This document shows positions 1-8,272 of a stretch of DNA of 64,000 nucleotides, in pieces. The stretch is from Notoacmeibacter ruber (GTDB lineage Bacteria > Pseudomonadota > Alphaproteobacteria > Rhizobiales > Rhizobiaceae). The translations under genes were made by a program, and so were the position numbers. Within the stretch, counting starts at the first letter, position 1. Each line of letters starts with the position of its first letter. The notes under the pieces are model-generated. The model worked only from the letters and a program-made list of their open reading frames with translations, did no database searches and had not been told where the DNA came from. The stretch lies in contig NZ_RCWN01000001.1 of assembly GCF_003668555.1 (NCBI RefSeq), positions 2,517,501 to 2,581,500 on the forward strand. The letters run 5' to 3'.

Positions 1-1
1 T

Positions 2-124
2 AGCAAACGCTATCTCGGCTACCGGCTCGTCCTGGTGCAGGAAAGCGAGCCGGTCGAAGGCACGGAGCCGCTGACCGTAGCTCCCATTGAAACGGATCGG
101 ATGCGCGAAACAGTGGAAGCCTGA
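2..124 (+). CDS. C-terminal fragment of an unidentified protein upstream of flgE
   Basis: Only the last 40 codons of this reading frame lie in the window. It is open from base 2 and ends at TGA 122-124. The fragment contains a GYRLVLV stretch followed by an acidic and proline-rich tail. In related rhizobia the gene before flgE is often the flagellar response regulator rem/ftcR. A GYRL-type sequence would fit the C-terminal hairpin of an OmpR-type winged helix, but the fragment is too short to decide. It could equally be another flagellar gene. The 66 bases between its stop and flgE contain no gene. Confidence 0.5.
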   Translation, partial: SKRYLGYRLVLVQESEPVEGTEPLTVAPIETDRMRETVEA

Positions 125-190
125 GGCAAGGCAGCCTCACGCAAGTTTCGTTGCCTACTCTTCCGGAATGACTATCCGAGGGGATTGACG

Positions 191-1459
191 ATGAGCATTT
201 TCGGCACGATGCAGACCAGTATCTCTGGCATGAACGCTCAGTCGAGCCGATTGTCCAGCGTAGCGGACAACATCGCCAATTCCGATACGGCGGGCTACAA
301 GCGCCAGGGCACCAATTTTGCCACTCTGGTGACCGGCGGAAGCGCCGGAGGCAACACGTCCGGCGGCGTGATTACCTCAGGAACGATCGAAATCGAAGGT
401 CAGGGCGTGCCGAAGACGACCTCGTCTTCGACCAATCTCGCCATTCTGGGCAGTGGCTTCTTTCTGGTCAGCGACGGCGTCAATAACGGCTTCATGACAC
501 GGGCAGGAGCATTCGAACAGGATGCCGAAGGCTACCTGACCACACCCAACGGCTTCCGGCTTCAGGGCTACAGCATGGCCTCAGGCACGGTGCCTGTGCC
601 AAACGGTCTTTCGGGTCTCGTCGATATTCAGATCAGCAAGGAGCCGCTACCACCGGTGGCGTCCACTCTCGGCACCTTCGCCGCGACATTCGACTCCCAG
701 GCCGACATCGAAAGCGCCGCGGCGGCTGCCAATACCCTGCCGTCCGACAATGCAGCCGGCACGGTTTTCACTGGCAAGACGTCGATGGTCGCCTATGACA
801 GCCTCGGCAACGAGGTGAAGCTCGACGTCTATGCAACGCGGACTGCCTCGGACGAATGGGAAATCACCATATACGACCAGGCCGATGCAAACTCTTCGCT
901 CGAAGCATTTCCCTATGGCAATCCGGCTCTTGGCACCACGACCTTGCAGTTCGACACCGGCCTTGGTGAGCTGACGGCCGCTTCCCCCAAGAACATGACC
1001 ATCGCCGTGCCCAATGGCGAGAACCTTCAGCTCGACTTCAGCAAGATGAAGCTCGGCGCGCAGTTCACCGTCGATGATGCGTCGGTAAACGGCAATCCGC
1101 CGTCCAGCGCGATCGGCACCGAGATCAGTGAAGACGGGATTGTGAGGGTCACCTACGAGGACGGGTCGAACCGCGACCTCTACAAGATCGCTCTTGCGAC
1201 AGTCCCAAGCCCGACCAACCTGACGACCGTCACCGGCACCATGTTCAAGCAAAGCGTCGCATCAGGTGATGTCGAGGTCGGCTTTGCCGGTGCCGGCGGG
1301 TTCGGTCAGATCATGTCGTCTTCCCTCGAGCAGTCCAACGTCGACATCGCCGAAGAGTTGACGGAAATGATCCAGGCACAGCGCAGCTACACCGCCAATT
1401 CGAAAGTTTTCCAGACGGGATCCGAAATCATGGACGTCGTCGTCAATCTGAAACGCTAA
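191..1459 (+). CDS. flgE: Flagellar hook protein FlgE
   Basis: Structural subunit of the external flagellar hook, the universal joint between rod and filament. The 422-residue product begins with the rod/hook/basal-body N-terminal signature (NIANSDTAGYKRQG near residues 28-41). It ends with the matching C-terminal heptad region (EEMIQAQRSYTANSKVFQT-like, final 50 residues), as expected for FlgE. A TTG lies in frame at 185, but ATG 191 is preferred because GAGGGG at 178-183 is a well-spaced ribosome-binding site. It is the first complete gene of a tightly packed flagellar operon, with flgK starting 49 bases after its stop. Length and both terminal domains appear intact. Confidence 0.95.
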   Translation: MSIFGTMQTSISGMNAQSSRLSSVADNIANSDTAGYKRQGTNFATLVTGGSAGGNTSGGVITSGTIEIEGQGVPKTTSSSTNLAILGSGFFLVSDGVNNGFMTRAGAFEQDAEGYLTTPNGFRLQGYSMASGTVPVPNGLSGLVDIQISKEPLPPVASTLGTFAATFDSQADIESAAAAANTLPSDNAAGTVFTGKTSMVAYDSLGNEVKLDVYATRTASDEWEITIYDQADANSSLEAFPYGNPALGTTTLQFDTGLGELTAASPKNMTIAVPNGENLQLDFSKMKLGAQFTVDDASVNGNPPSSAIGTEISEDGIVRVTYEDGSNRDLYKIALATVPSPTNLTTVTGTMFKQSVASGDVEVGFAGAGGFGQIMSSSLEQSNVDIAEELTEMIQAQRSYTANSKVFQTGSEIMDVVVNLKR

Positions 1460-1507
1460 CATCGAAGGAGCCCATGACGGGCCTCCCGGTGCTTACCGGA
1501 GCGTAGA

Positions 1508-2950
1508 ATGTCCCTCACCGCTGCATTGATGAGTGCCCACGCGTCGATCTTCGATATTTCGCGACGCGTCAGTACTGTCTCATCGAACATTACGCGGGCG
1601 GACGATCCCAACTATGTGCGCCGCATTGCGGTCAACAATGTCGCCAATACAAACGGTGCAACGGGCACAAGCCGCGCGGCCTCGCCGCAGCTGGAGTTGA
1701 TGCGCCGCGAATCCATGACCGGTTCGGCGGGTGCCGAACTGACCGCCGAAAAGATGGCGCAGCTCTCCCGTCTGCTCGGCAATGCAGAGGGCGCGACCTC
1801 CGGCATGATGGAGGAACTTCAGTCCCGTCTTGAGCTCTATGCCGCGCAGCCGGCAGACGCGACGCTGGCGCAGTCGGTGGTCGGCCAGGCGGAGCAATTG
1901 TCGGCGACGATCCGTGCTAATTCTCAGTCGCTATACGGCTTCGCTCACGTCGTGGGCAGCGAGATAAAGGAAGAGGCCAGCAATCTTCAGCAATTGCTGG
2001 CGGATTTCTCCCGGGTCAACAAGGCAGTCGTCTCCGGCCAGGGTAGCGGGATGGACGTCTCCGATGCACTGGATGAAAGAAGCCGCCTCCTGAACAGCAT
2101 TTCCGAGATCGTTCCCGTCTCGAAGCTCGATCGGGAGAATGGTGACATGATGCTGTTCACCTCGAACGGCGTCACCCTTTTCGACAAGATCCCGCGCGAT
2201 GTCACGGCGGTTGTCGACTCGTCCGACTCTTCCAGGAACGGCGTCTACATCGATGGCATCGCCATGCGCGTACCTGCCGATGGTGAAAGCGCCTCGGCCA
2301 ATGGTCGCCTATCCTCTCTCCTGCATCTCAGCCAACAGACGATCCCGTCTGCTTTGAAGCAGACGGACGAAATGGCACGCAGCCTGGTCCTGACGTTCAA
2401 GGAAAGCGATGCGAGCGGCACGCTGCCGGATATGGCCGGGCTCTTTACCTGGAATGGCGGACCGGACGTTTCTACGATCACGTCGCATGTGCCTTCCATG
2501 GCGCTTTCCCTCTCCGTCAATCCGGCATTCGTTGCGAGCCAGGGCGGATCGCCGCAGTTTCTGCGAGATGGCGGGGCGAACGGCGCGGCCTACACCACCA
2601 ATGCCGGCGGCTATTCATCCTACTCGGAACGACTGGACGCATTCGTCCAGGCTTTCGAGGAGCCCTTCGCGTTCGACGCCACGGTCGGCGGCGCCGACAA
2701 GAGCCTGATGGACTTCGCGCACACCATGGAAACCGGTATGGAGACGGCGCGCGTGGCTGCCGGCGATAATGCCGCAAGGGCGTCTGCGCTGACCACGAGC
2801 CTCAGCGAGCGGTTCTCCAATACGGTGAACGTCAATCTCGACGAGGAAATCTCCTTGCTCGTCGATTTGCAGAATTCCTACGAGGCCTCCTCACGCATCG
2901 TCTCGGTTGTCGACGAGATGCTCTCCCAGCTCTTTCGGGCAACGGGGTAA
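1508..2950 (+). CDS. flgK: Flagellar hook-associated protein 1, FlgK
   Basis: Junction protein between hook and filament, exported by the flagellar type III apparatus. The 480-residue product opens with an FlgK/FlgE-type N-terminal helix (ISRRVSTVSSNI) and ends with the conserved heptad region (QNSYEASSRIVSVVDEML). Between them is a long variable core, as usual for hook-associated proteins. The start at 1508 is the only sensible ATG, and flgL follows after 3 bases. It is shorter than enterobacterial FlgK (about 550 residues) but normal for rhizobia. Several antisense frames overlap it and are rejected as composition shadows. Confidence 0.93.
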   Translation: MSLTAALMSAHASIFDISRRVSTVSSNITRADDPNYVRRIAVNNVANTNGATGTSRAASPQLELMRRESMTGSAGAELTAEKMAQLSRLLGNAEGATSGMMEELQSRLELYAAQPADATLAQSVVGQAEQLSATIRANSQSLYGFAHVVGSEIKEEASNLQQLLADFSRVNKAVVSGQGSGMDVSDALDERSRLLNSISEIVPVSKLDRENGDMMLFTSNGVTLFDKIPRDVTAVVDSSDSSRNGVYIDGIAMRVPADGESASANGRLSSLLHLSQQTIPSALKQTDEMARSLVLTFKESDASGTLPDMAGLFTWNGGPDVSTITSHVPSMALSLSVNPAFVASQGGSPQFLRDGGANGAAYTTNAGGYSSYSERLDAFVQAFEEPFAFDATVGGADKSLMDFAHTMETGMETARVAAGDNAARASALTTSLSERFSNTVNVNLDEEISLLVDLQNSYEASSRIVSVVDEMLSQLFRATG

Positions 2951-2953
2951 GCG

Positions 2954-3979
2954 ATGAGGGTTCCGGGCGCATCCACCTACTCTCTTGCGAACTCGCTTCG
3001 GACGACGCTGCTGAACACGCAGGCGAAGCTGGAGCAGGCACAGGTCGAAGCGGTGACGGGGCAGGCTTCGGATCCGGCCGAAAAGCTGGGCGCCACCGTG
3101 CACCGCTATCGTTATCTGATGCGGCAGTCCGAGAGGCTGGACGGCATATCGACCGCCAATGCATTGACCGAGACGCGGCTCAAGGTGTCGCAGGCAACGC
3201 TCGGCAGTTTCGCCAGCACCACCCAGAATCTCTCCGCCGAAGCCTATATCGAGGGAATCGGGGCGGTCACATCCTCTGGAATGAAGGGCTATCTCAACCA
3301 GCTGACCGCGCTCGCGAATACATCCGAGAATGGCGTGCACATTTTCGCCGGCATCAATACCGACGTCACGCCCATTCCAGAATACGAAACGAGCCAGCTT
3401 GCGGCGGATGTGGAAGCCGCCTTCGTCGCACGCTTTGGCTTCGGCACGACTGATCCGGCCGCTTCGACGGTCAGTGCCGCCGACATGACGGATTTTCTGG
3501 AGAACGATGCCCTACCGCTTTTTACCGGGCCGGGCTTCAGCGGACTTTCGCAGGCGACCGATCAGGCCATAAGCTCGCGCATCTTGCCGAACGAGCTGGC
3601 GCCGACGAGCGTCGGAACGAATGAAAAAGCGTTTCGGCTCGCTTTCGCGGCTGCGGGCCTCGGCGCGACATTTCTCGCACTGAACATCGATGAGGGCGTC
3701 GGCGACGCCGTTCGCGCCTTCGTGCATCGCACGGCAGCGGACGCGAGCTCGGAGACGGCTCTCCTGCAAGGCAAGGTCGGCCTGATGGAAGAGCGCCTGA
3801 CGAATGCGCAGGATCGTCTTTCGCAACAGTCTTCGCTCATGCGTGAATTTGCCAATGAAATGGTCGCCGTCGATCCTTACGAGGCAGCCACGAAACTCAC
3901 CGATCTCATCCAACAGCTGGAGACATCTTACACGTTGACGGGACGGGTGCAGAGCCTGTCGCTACTCAAATACATCTGA
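2954..3979 (+). CDS. flgL: Flagellar hook-associated protein 3, FlgL (flagellin-like)
   Basis: Second junction protein between FlgK and the flagellin filament. The 341-residue product has a flagellin-like N-terminal helical domain (residues about 5-140, with LRTTLLNTQAKLEQAQVEA) and a C-terminal helical domain (TNAQDRLSQQSSLMREFANE and LIQQLETSYTLTGRVQSLS). These are the two coiled-coil-forming ends typical of FlgL and flagellin. Its position directly after flgK, 3 bases away, separates it from a true flagellin gene. A 41-base gap to flaF carries a weak ribosome-binding site. Confidence 0.92.
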   Translation: MRVPGASTYSLANSLRTTLLNTQAKLEQAQVEAVTGQASDPAEKLGATVHRYRYLMRQSERLDGISTANALTETRLKVSQATLGSFASTTQNLSAEAYIEGIGAVTSSGMKGYLNQLTALANTSENGVHIFAGINTDVTPIPEYETSQLAADVEAAFVARFGFGTTDPAASTVSAADMTDFLENDALPLFTGPGFSGLSQATDQAISSRILPNELAPTSVGTNEKAFRLAFAAAGLGATFLALNIDEGVGDAVRAFVHRTAADASSETALLQGKVGLMEERLTNAQDRLSQQSSLMREFANEMVAVDPYEAATKLTDLIQQLETSYTLTGRVQSLSLLKYI

Positions 3980-4020
3980 GCGGCGTTCGTCCCGCCCACG
4001 ACAGAGGGAAAGTTAAGCCA

Positions 4021-4368
4021 ATGTATATGGCGAATTATATCGACCAGCAGGAAGAATCGCTCAGCGATGCGAGGGGTCGCGAACGTGAGCTGATGACGCA
4101 GTCCATCGACCTGCTGGAACAGGCCAGGGCAAAGGGTTCCAACTCGATGGAGTCGATCCGGGCCATCCACTTCAGCAGCCGCCTCTGGATGACGCTGATG
4201 GAAGATCTGGCTGACAACGAGAATGTGCTGCCGGAGCAGCTTCGCGCAAACCTGATCTCGATCGGTATCTGGGTCTTGAAAACGCTCGATGCGATCCGCC
4301 AGGGCCGCAGCGACAACTTCAGTGGCGTGATCGAAATCACAGGCATTATTCGGGATGGTCTGAAATGA
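4021..4368 (+). CDS. flaF: Flagellin regulator FlaF
   Basis: Small all-helical cytoplasmic protein (115 residues) of the alphaproteobacterial FlaF family, which promotes flagellin synthesis or secretion and works against FlbT. The family pattern is clear in the C-terminal half (RLWMTLMEDLADNENVLP, then ANLISIGIWVLKTLDAIRQG). ATG 4021 is followed by a second in-frame ATG two codons on, and either could be used. Its last 4 bases overlap the flbT start (ATGA), indicating translational coupling of this antagonistic pair. Confidence 0.93.
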   Translation: MYMANYIDQQEESLSDARGRERELMTQSIDLLEQARAKGSNSMESIRAIHFSSRLWMTLMEDLADNENVLPEQLRANLISIGIWVLKTLDAIRQGRSDNFSGVIEITGIIRDGLK

Positions 4369-4814
4369 ACGGATTCAAGATTTCGCTCAAGGCGAACGAA
4401 AAAATCTACATTAATGGCGCGATCATCCGTTTCGACCGGAAGACCTCCATGGAAATCCTCAACGATGTGGACTTCCTTCTGGAGAACCACATCCTGCAGG
4501 CGGAAGACGCCACCACGCCTCTGAAGCAGCTCTACTTCGTCGTTCAGCTGATGCTGATGACACCGGGGGATATCGAGGCATCGATGGCGGTCTACCGTCA
4601 GCTCCTCCCCTCGCTTCTGAGCGCGTTCGAGAACGAGAAAGTCGTCTCTGAACTCAAGATCATCGACCGGCAGGTCCATGAGAAGCGTTATTTCGAGGCG
4701 ATGCGCGGCATCCGGCAGCTCTACCCCATCGAGGCCGCGATCCTGGACGCCCGTCCCGACGCGAGGGCGGCCTTCGAGATCGCCGAGCCCCCCCTCCAGA
4801 GAGCAGCAGGCTGA
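4365..4814 (+). CDS. flbT: Flagellin post-transcriptional regulator FlbT
   Basis: FlbT binds flagellin mRNA leaders in Caulobacter and Brucella and controls flagellin translation or stability. It occurs essentially only in Alphaproteobacteria. The 149-residue product shows the conserved opening (ISLKANEKIYINGAIIRFDRK) and the LYFVVQLMLMTPGD helix typical of the family. It starts inside the flaF stop codon (ATGA overlap) and is followed by flgD after 2 bases. The C-terminal tail after residue 125 is alanine- and arginine-rich and probably disordered. Confidence 0.94.
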   Translation: MNGFKISLKANEKIYINGAIIRFDRKTSMEILNDVDFLLENHILQAEDATTPLKQLYFVVQLMLMTPGDIEASMAVYRQLLPSLLSAFENEKVVSELKIIDRQVHEKRYFEAMRGIRQLYPIEAAILDARPDARAAFEIAEPPLQRAAG

Positions 4815-4816
4815 TC

Positions 4817-5215
4817 ATGACCAGTGTATCCGCAACCCAGGCAGCAGCAGGCGCCAACACGCAACCCACCTCATCGGCGACGCAGAACATGGTCGACTAC
4901 GACATGTTCCTGCAGCTTCTCGTTACCCAGATGAAGAATCAGGACCCGACAAGCCCCGCCGATTCGATGGATTACGTGGCTCAGCTCGCTAACTTCTCGA
5001 ACGTTGAGCAGGGCGTGCAGATCAATGCCAAGCTCGACCAGATCCTCGCAATGTCCTCCCTTTCGGAGGCAGGCTCGCTGATTGGGCGCACCATCACGGG
5101 CGGCGACGGCATCAGCGGCGTGGTCGCGCAGGTGCGTCTGGAAACCTCCGGCCCTGTCGCCATTCTGGAGGGTGGCGAAGAGGTCGCAATGAGCACTGGT
5201 ACTGTGATCTCCTGA
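4817..5215 (+). CDS. flgD: Flagellar hook capping/assembly protein FlgD
   Basis: Scaffold needed for polymerisation of FlgE into the hook. At 132 residues this is the short rhizobial form: the N-terminal family motif (YDMFLQLLVTQMKNQDP near residue 30, then ADSMDYVAQLANFSNVEQ) is present. The large C-terminal Tudor/FnIII-like part of enterobacterial FlgD (about 230 residues) is absent or reduced. Its TGA overlaps the fliQ ATG by one base (TGATG). Its place between flbT and fliQ matches the Sinorhizobium and Brucella order. Confidence 0.93.
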   Translation: MTSVSATQAAAGANTQPTSSATQNMVDYDMFLQLLVTQMKNQDPTSPADSMDYVAQLANFSNVEQGVQINAKLDQILAMSSLSEAGSLIGRTITGGDGISGVVAQVRLETSGPVAILEGGEEVAMSTGTVIS

Positions 5216-5484
5216 TGAATGCGACCGACGCTCTGGACCTGACGCAGCTGGCCCTTTGGACGGTCATCAGCCTGTCGGCACCGGCGGTCGTACCGGCCAT
5301 GCTTGCGGGTCTCGCTATTGCGCTGTTTCAGGCCCTGACGCAGATTCAGGAAGTGACGCTGACCTTCGTGCCGAAGATACTGATTGCCCTCTTCTCGCTG
5401 GTCCTCTTCTCCGGCTTTATCGGCAGCAGTCTCGTCACCTTTTCGGAGCAGGTCTACGACAAGGTCGAGAACGGATTTCTCTGA
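5215..5484 (+). CDS. fliQ: Flagellar export apparatus membrane protein FliQ
   Basis: Integral membrane component of the flagellar type III export gate (FliPQR complex). The 89-residue length is exactly that of the family. Two transmembrane hairpin helices are visible, roughly residues 12-37 and 48-72. The family signature VPAMLAGLAIALFQALTQIQ and TLTFVPKILIALF is complete. ATG 5215 overlaps the flgD stop. In Sinorhizobium the next genes would be flhA and fliR. Here an unrelated secreted-protein gene follows after about 200 bases, so the operon ends early or has been rearranged. Confidence 0.95.
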   Translation: MNATDALDLTQLALWTVISLSAPAVVPAMLAGLAIALFQALTQIQEVTLTFVPKILIALFSLVLFSGFIGSSLVTFSEQVYDKVENGFL

Positions 5485-5520
5485 CCGTCCGCTCCTAAAT
5501 GAATCCAGTCCAAAAATAGC

Positions 5521-5536
5521 GCTCGCAAACGCGAGC
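5521..5536. terminator. Small hairpin after fliQ, possible weak terminator
   Basis: GCTCGC-AAAC-GCGAGC forms a perfect 6-bp stem with a 4-base loop, 36 bases after the fliQ stop. No uninterrupted T-run follows (CGGGCGGTTTCT), so termination would be weak or factor-dependent. Confidence 0.4.
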
Positions 5537-5664
5537 CGGGCGGTTTCTACAACCCTAAAATTGCATATTTAGCATATATTAAAGCTTGGCGCGATATTCC
5601 TGCCATGTGTAGAGCGGCCAAAGCTGCATAGGACATGATGTCCTCCTTTCGATAACGTCAGGAG

Positions 5665-5682
5665 CGCCCCGGATGCGGGGCG
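5665..5682 (+). promoter_or_regulatory. GC hairpin abutting the ribosome-binding site of the secreted sensor gene
   Basis: CGCCCC-GGATGC-GGGGCG is a 6-bp inverted repeat ending at the first base of the GAGGA ribosome-binding site (5682-5686) of the gene at 5691. It might influence translation initiation or be chance in GC-rich DNA. An in-frame ATG at 5673 lies in the hairpin loop and lacks a ribosome-binding site. Confidence 0.3.
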
Positions 5683-5690
5683 AGGATATC

Positions 5691-6302
5691 ATGCGCGGCA
5701 AACCGTCCCTCCATCACGGCCTTCTCTCCGCATCACTGATCGTCGGGATGGTGTCTTGCGGTCTCGCCGAGGCGGCGACAGAGGCACCGGATCATCGGGC
5801 ACAGATTGCCCGCTATGTGGAGTCCGATTCCCTTCATTGGTTGTCCGGCCCGGAGGTTGTCGACGCGATCAAGGCTCAGAACAAAAAGACAGCCGACCTC
5901 ACCGCCGAACATGTCCAAGAACTCGATCAGAACTGGCGCAAAGCCGTTGCCTCTTCGGGCGCCGAGCGCGCAATGATCGAAGACTTCATGAAGCTTCCGC
6001 TTTCACAATATCTGCGCTCGATGCAGCGAAAAACGGACTTCATGGTCGTCGAGATCATCGTGACGGATGCCAAGGGTCTGAATGTCGGCCTGAGCACGCC
6101 AAGCTCGGATTTCTGGCAGGGCGACGAGGCAAAGCATCAGGAGACCTTCGGCAAAACGAGCCGGGATCTTTTCATCGATGAGATCGAGTTCGAGCCGGAA
6201 ACCGGCCTTCTCATCTCCCAGGTCTCCCGCACGGTCTTCGATCCGGAAACGGATCAGGCGGTCGGAGCGATCACCATCTCGATCAACATGAACAAGCTTT
6301 GA
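5691..6302 (+). CDS. Secreted PDC/Cache-like sensor protein
   Basis: Predicted periplasmic protein of 203 residues. It has an N-terminal signal peptide (hydrophobic [18 protein letters not shown], cleavage near residue 30) and then one PAS-like extracellular sensor fold of the PDC/Cache type. The recognisable part is [16 protein letters not shown], then [16 protein letters not shown], and a final strand pair ending [14 protein letters not shown]. Proteins of this type have the ligand-binding fold of chemoreceptors without a membrane anchor. ATG 5691 is chosen over 5673 because GAGGA sits just upstream. It precedes an MCP gene by 35 bases, so it may deliver a ligand to, or modulate, that receptor (inference). 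The ligand is unknown. Confidence 0.75.
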   Translation: MRGKPSLHHGLLSASLIVGMVSCGLAEAATEAPDHRAQIARYVESDSLHWLSGPEVVDAIKAQNKKTADLTAEHVQELDQNWRKAVASSGAERAMIEDFMKLPLSQYLRSMQRKTDFMVVEIIVTDAKGLNVGLSTPSSDFWQGDEAKHQETFGKTSRDLFIDEIEFEPETGLLISQVSRTVFDPETDQAVGAITISINMNKL

Positions 6303-6337
6303 GCGCCGCGGAGCCAAAGGCAGGACGGGGTAATCCT

Positions 6338-8152
6338 ATGAAGTTCCTATCATCTTTCAAGAATCTGTCGTTCACAGCCAAGCTTGTGGCCGTTCTGATC
6401 GTGAGCAATCTGATCGGCGTTGCGATTACCGTGCTCGTCCTTGAAACGTCCGTGGAAAAGACCCTCCGCAGCGATGCCTATATCAGCTGGCAGCGAGAGG
6501 TCGAACAGATGGCCCGAATGGCGGCCGGCGGCATTAAATGGGATGTGCCCGAAGCGATCCAGGAATCCTATGCCAGCTTCGATGACGGGGAAGATCACGA
6601 CCTGCGCTACTTCATGGCGTTCGACCGCGACAAGAACCCAGTCTTTTCGCAGGCCTTTCTCTATGACGACGTCTCGCGCGCGCAGGCCGCCTTCGACGAA
6701 CTCATGCCATCCGTTTCGACAAGTTCTCTGATCAAGACCAATCAGGCGGGAAACGAGACCGCGACCATCATCGTACCCCTCGATGCCGACAGTGCCGGTG
6801 AACCGCGTGGCTATGTGGCGACGGTCTGGAGCACCGAGCGGCTCAACAATATCGGCTTCGCTTTCGGCTGGCAGATCCTGCTGACCCAGGCGCTCATCCA
6901 GTTCACCATCGTCGCCATTCTGCTCTTCGCCCTGAGCCGCATCGTCAGCCGCCCGCTTTCCGCGCTAGCCCACCGTGTGGAGGCCCTTCAGGCCGGCGAT
7001 ACGGAGAGTGAAGTGCCGGAACGCGACCGCCATGATGCGATCGGCGTCGTGGCCGATGCTCTGAACGTGTTTCGCGTCGCCGCCGGCGAAAAAACGGTCG
7101 CAGAGGAAAAAGCCGCCTCCGATCGCGCCGCCTTCGATGCGGAGCGCCAGCGGGGCGAAGCGGAACGGGAGCGCGTTTCGAAAACCAGAGACTCGGCGAC
7201 AAGGAAGATCGGGCAGGCGCTCGAACAGCTTGCGGATGGCGATCTGACGGTGCGCATCACACAGATCGACGATGAATTCGTCGACATCAAAAACGACTTC
7301 AACAACGCGGTGGCGCGGCTTTCGTCGACGCTGAACGAAATTCGCGATACGGCCAATTCTGTTCGCGCCGGCACGAACGAGATCAGCGTCGCCGCGACCG
7401 ACCTTTCTCAGCGCACAGAGCGCCAAGCTGCTTCGGTCGAGGAAACGGCCGAGAAATCGCGGCAGATCACCGAGACGGTTCAGGATACCGCCCAGCGTGC
7501 CGACCGCGTGGGCAGGATCGTCAACGAAGCGACCGATTGCGCCAAGCATTCGCGGACGGTCGTCTCCAACACCAAACACGCCATGTCGGACATCTCGGAA
7601 TCGTCCACCAAGATCGTCAGCATCATCGAGGTCATCAACGACATCGCCTTCCAGACGAACCTTCTGGCACTGAATGCCGGTGTCGAGGCGGCCCGCGCAG
7701 GGGAAGCCGGCAACGGATTCGCTGTCGTGGCTCAGGAGGTGCGCACCCTCGCCCAGCGCACCAGCAATGCGGCCAACGAGATCAAATCGCTGATTGGCGA
7801 CGCGACCTCCAACGTGAATTCCGGCGTCAAGCTCGTCGACGACACGATGGAAGCGCTGACCGAAATCGAACGCTATGTCGAGGATATCAGCCAGAATATC
7901 GGAGCCGTGGTCTCTGCAGCGCGCGAACAGGCCGACAGCCTGGCTGCCGTGAACCGCGCGGTCGGCACGATGGATGAAACAACACAGCAGAACGCGGCGA
8001 TCGCCGAAGAGACCAATGCGGCATGTCAGAACCTGCGGAGCAGTTCGGACGCCCTGACCCAGCTGGTCGACATGTTCGTCCTGACCGACGAAGCGACCGA
8101 AAGCAAAGGGGCGCAGACGGCGCGCTCTTCCAGCTACTCCAGCGCGGCCTGA
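6338..8152 (+). CDS. Methyl-accepting chemotaxis protein with periplasmic sensor domain and HAMP
   Basis: Membrane chemoreceptor, 604 residues. TM1 (about residues 14-34, [20 protein letters not shown]) is followed by a periplasmic domain of about 140 residues and TM2 (about 180-205). A HAMP domain containing [15 protein letters not shown] and a second HAMP-like segment follow, then the cytoplasmic signalling coiled coil. The signature hairpin tip ([20 protein letters not shown] then [15 protein letters not shown]) is intact, so coupling to CheA/CheW is expected. No C-terminal CheR-docking pentapeptide is seen; the tail is serine-rich. ATG 6338 is preferred over an in-frame TTG at 6299 that overlaps the previous stop. 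Probably co-transcribed with the secreted sensor protein. Confidence 0.93.
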   Translation: MKFLSSFKNLSFTAKLVAVLIVSNLIGVAITVLVLETSVEKTLRSDAYISWQREVEQMARMAAGGIKWDVPEAIQESYASFDDGEDHDLRYFMAFDRDKNPVFSQAFLYDDVSRAQAAFDELMPSVSTSSLIKTNQAGNETATIIVPLDADSAGEPRGYVATVWSTERLNNIGFAFGWQILLTQALIQFTIVAILLFALSRIVSRPLSALAHRVEALQAGDTESEVPERDRHDAIGVVADALNVFRVAAGEKTVAEEKAASDRAAFDAERQRGEAERERVSKTRDSATRKIGQALEQLADGDLTVRITQIDDEFVDIKNDFNNAVARLSSTLNEIRDTANSVRAGTNEISVAATDLSQRTERQAASVEETAEKSRQITETVQDTAQRADRVGRIVNEATDCAKHSRTVVSNTKHAMSDISESSTKIVSIIEVINDIAFQTNLLALNAGVEAARAGEAGNGFAVVAQEVRTLAQRTSNAANEIKSLIGDATSNVNSGVKLVDDTMEALTEIERYVEDISQNIGAVVSAAREQADSLAAVNRAVGTMDETTQQNAAIAEETNAACQNLRSSSDALTQLVDMFVLTDEATESKGAQTARSSSYSSAA

Positions 8153-8192
8153 CCGGCGGCGCTGGGGTTCTCCATCTCACGCTTGCACAGCG

Positions 8193-8226
8193 AAAAACCC
8201 GGCTCTCGCTTGAGAGCCGGGTTTTT
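8193..8226. terminator. Bidirectional rho-independent terminator between two convergent MCP genes
   Basis: AAAAACCCGGCTCTC-GCTT-GAGAGCCGGGTTTTT is a perfect 15-bp inverted repeat. The A-tract on one side and T-tract on the other give a functional U-run on either strand. It lies 41 bases after the MCP stop at 8152 and 47 bases beyond the stop of the leftward MCP. Confidence 0.93.
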
Positions 8227-8272
8227 GTTGTGAAGAACGAATTTGTGAGGCGAAGGCCTCAGGCCGTGCCGA

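Noticed and set aside
172..187. CTATCCGAGGGGATTG upstream of flgE, resembling the exopolysaccharide palindrome
   Set aside because: It overlaps the flgE ribosome-binding site, which forces the GAGGGGA part, and the right arm is imperfect. It was not counted as a fifth copy.
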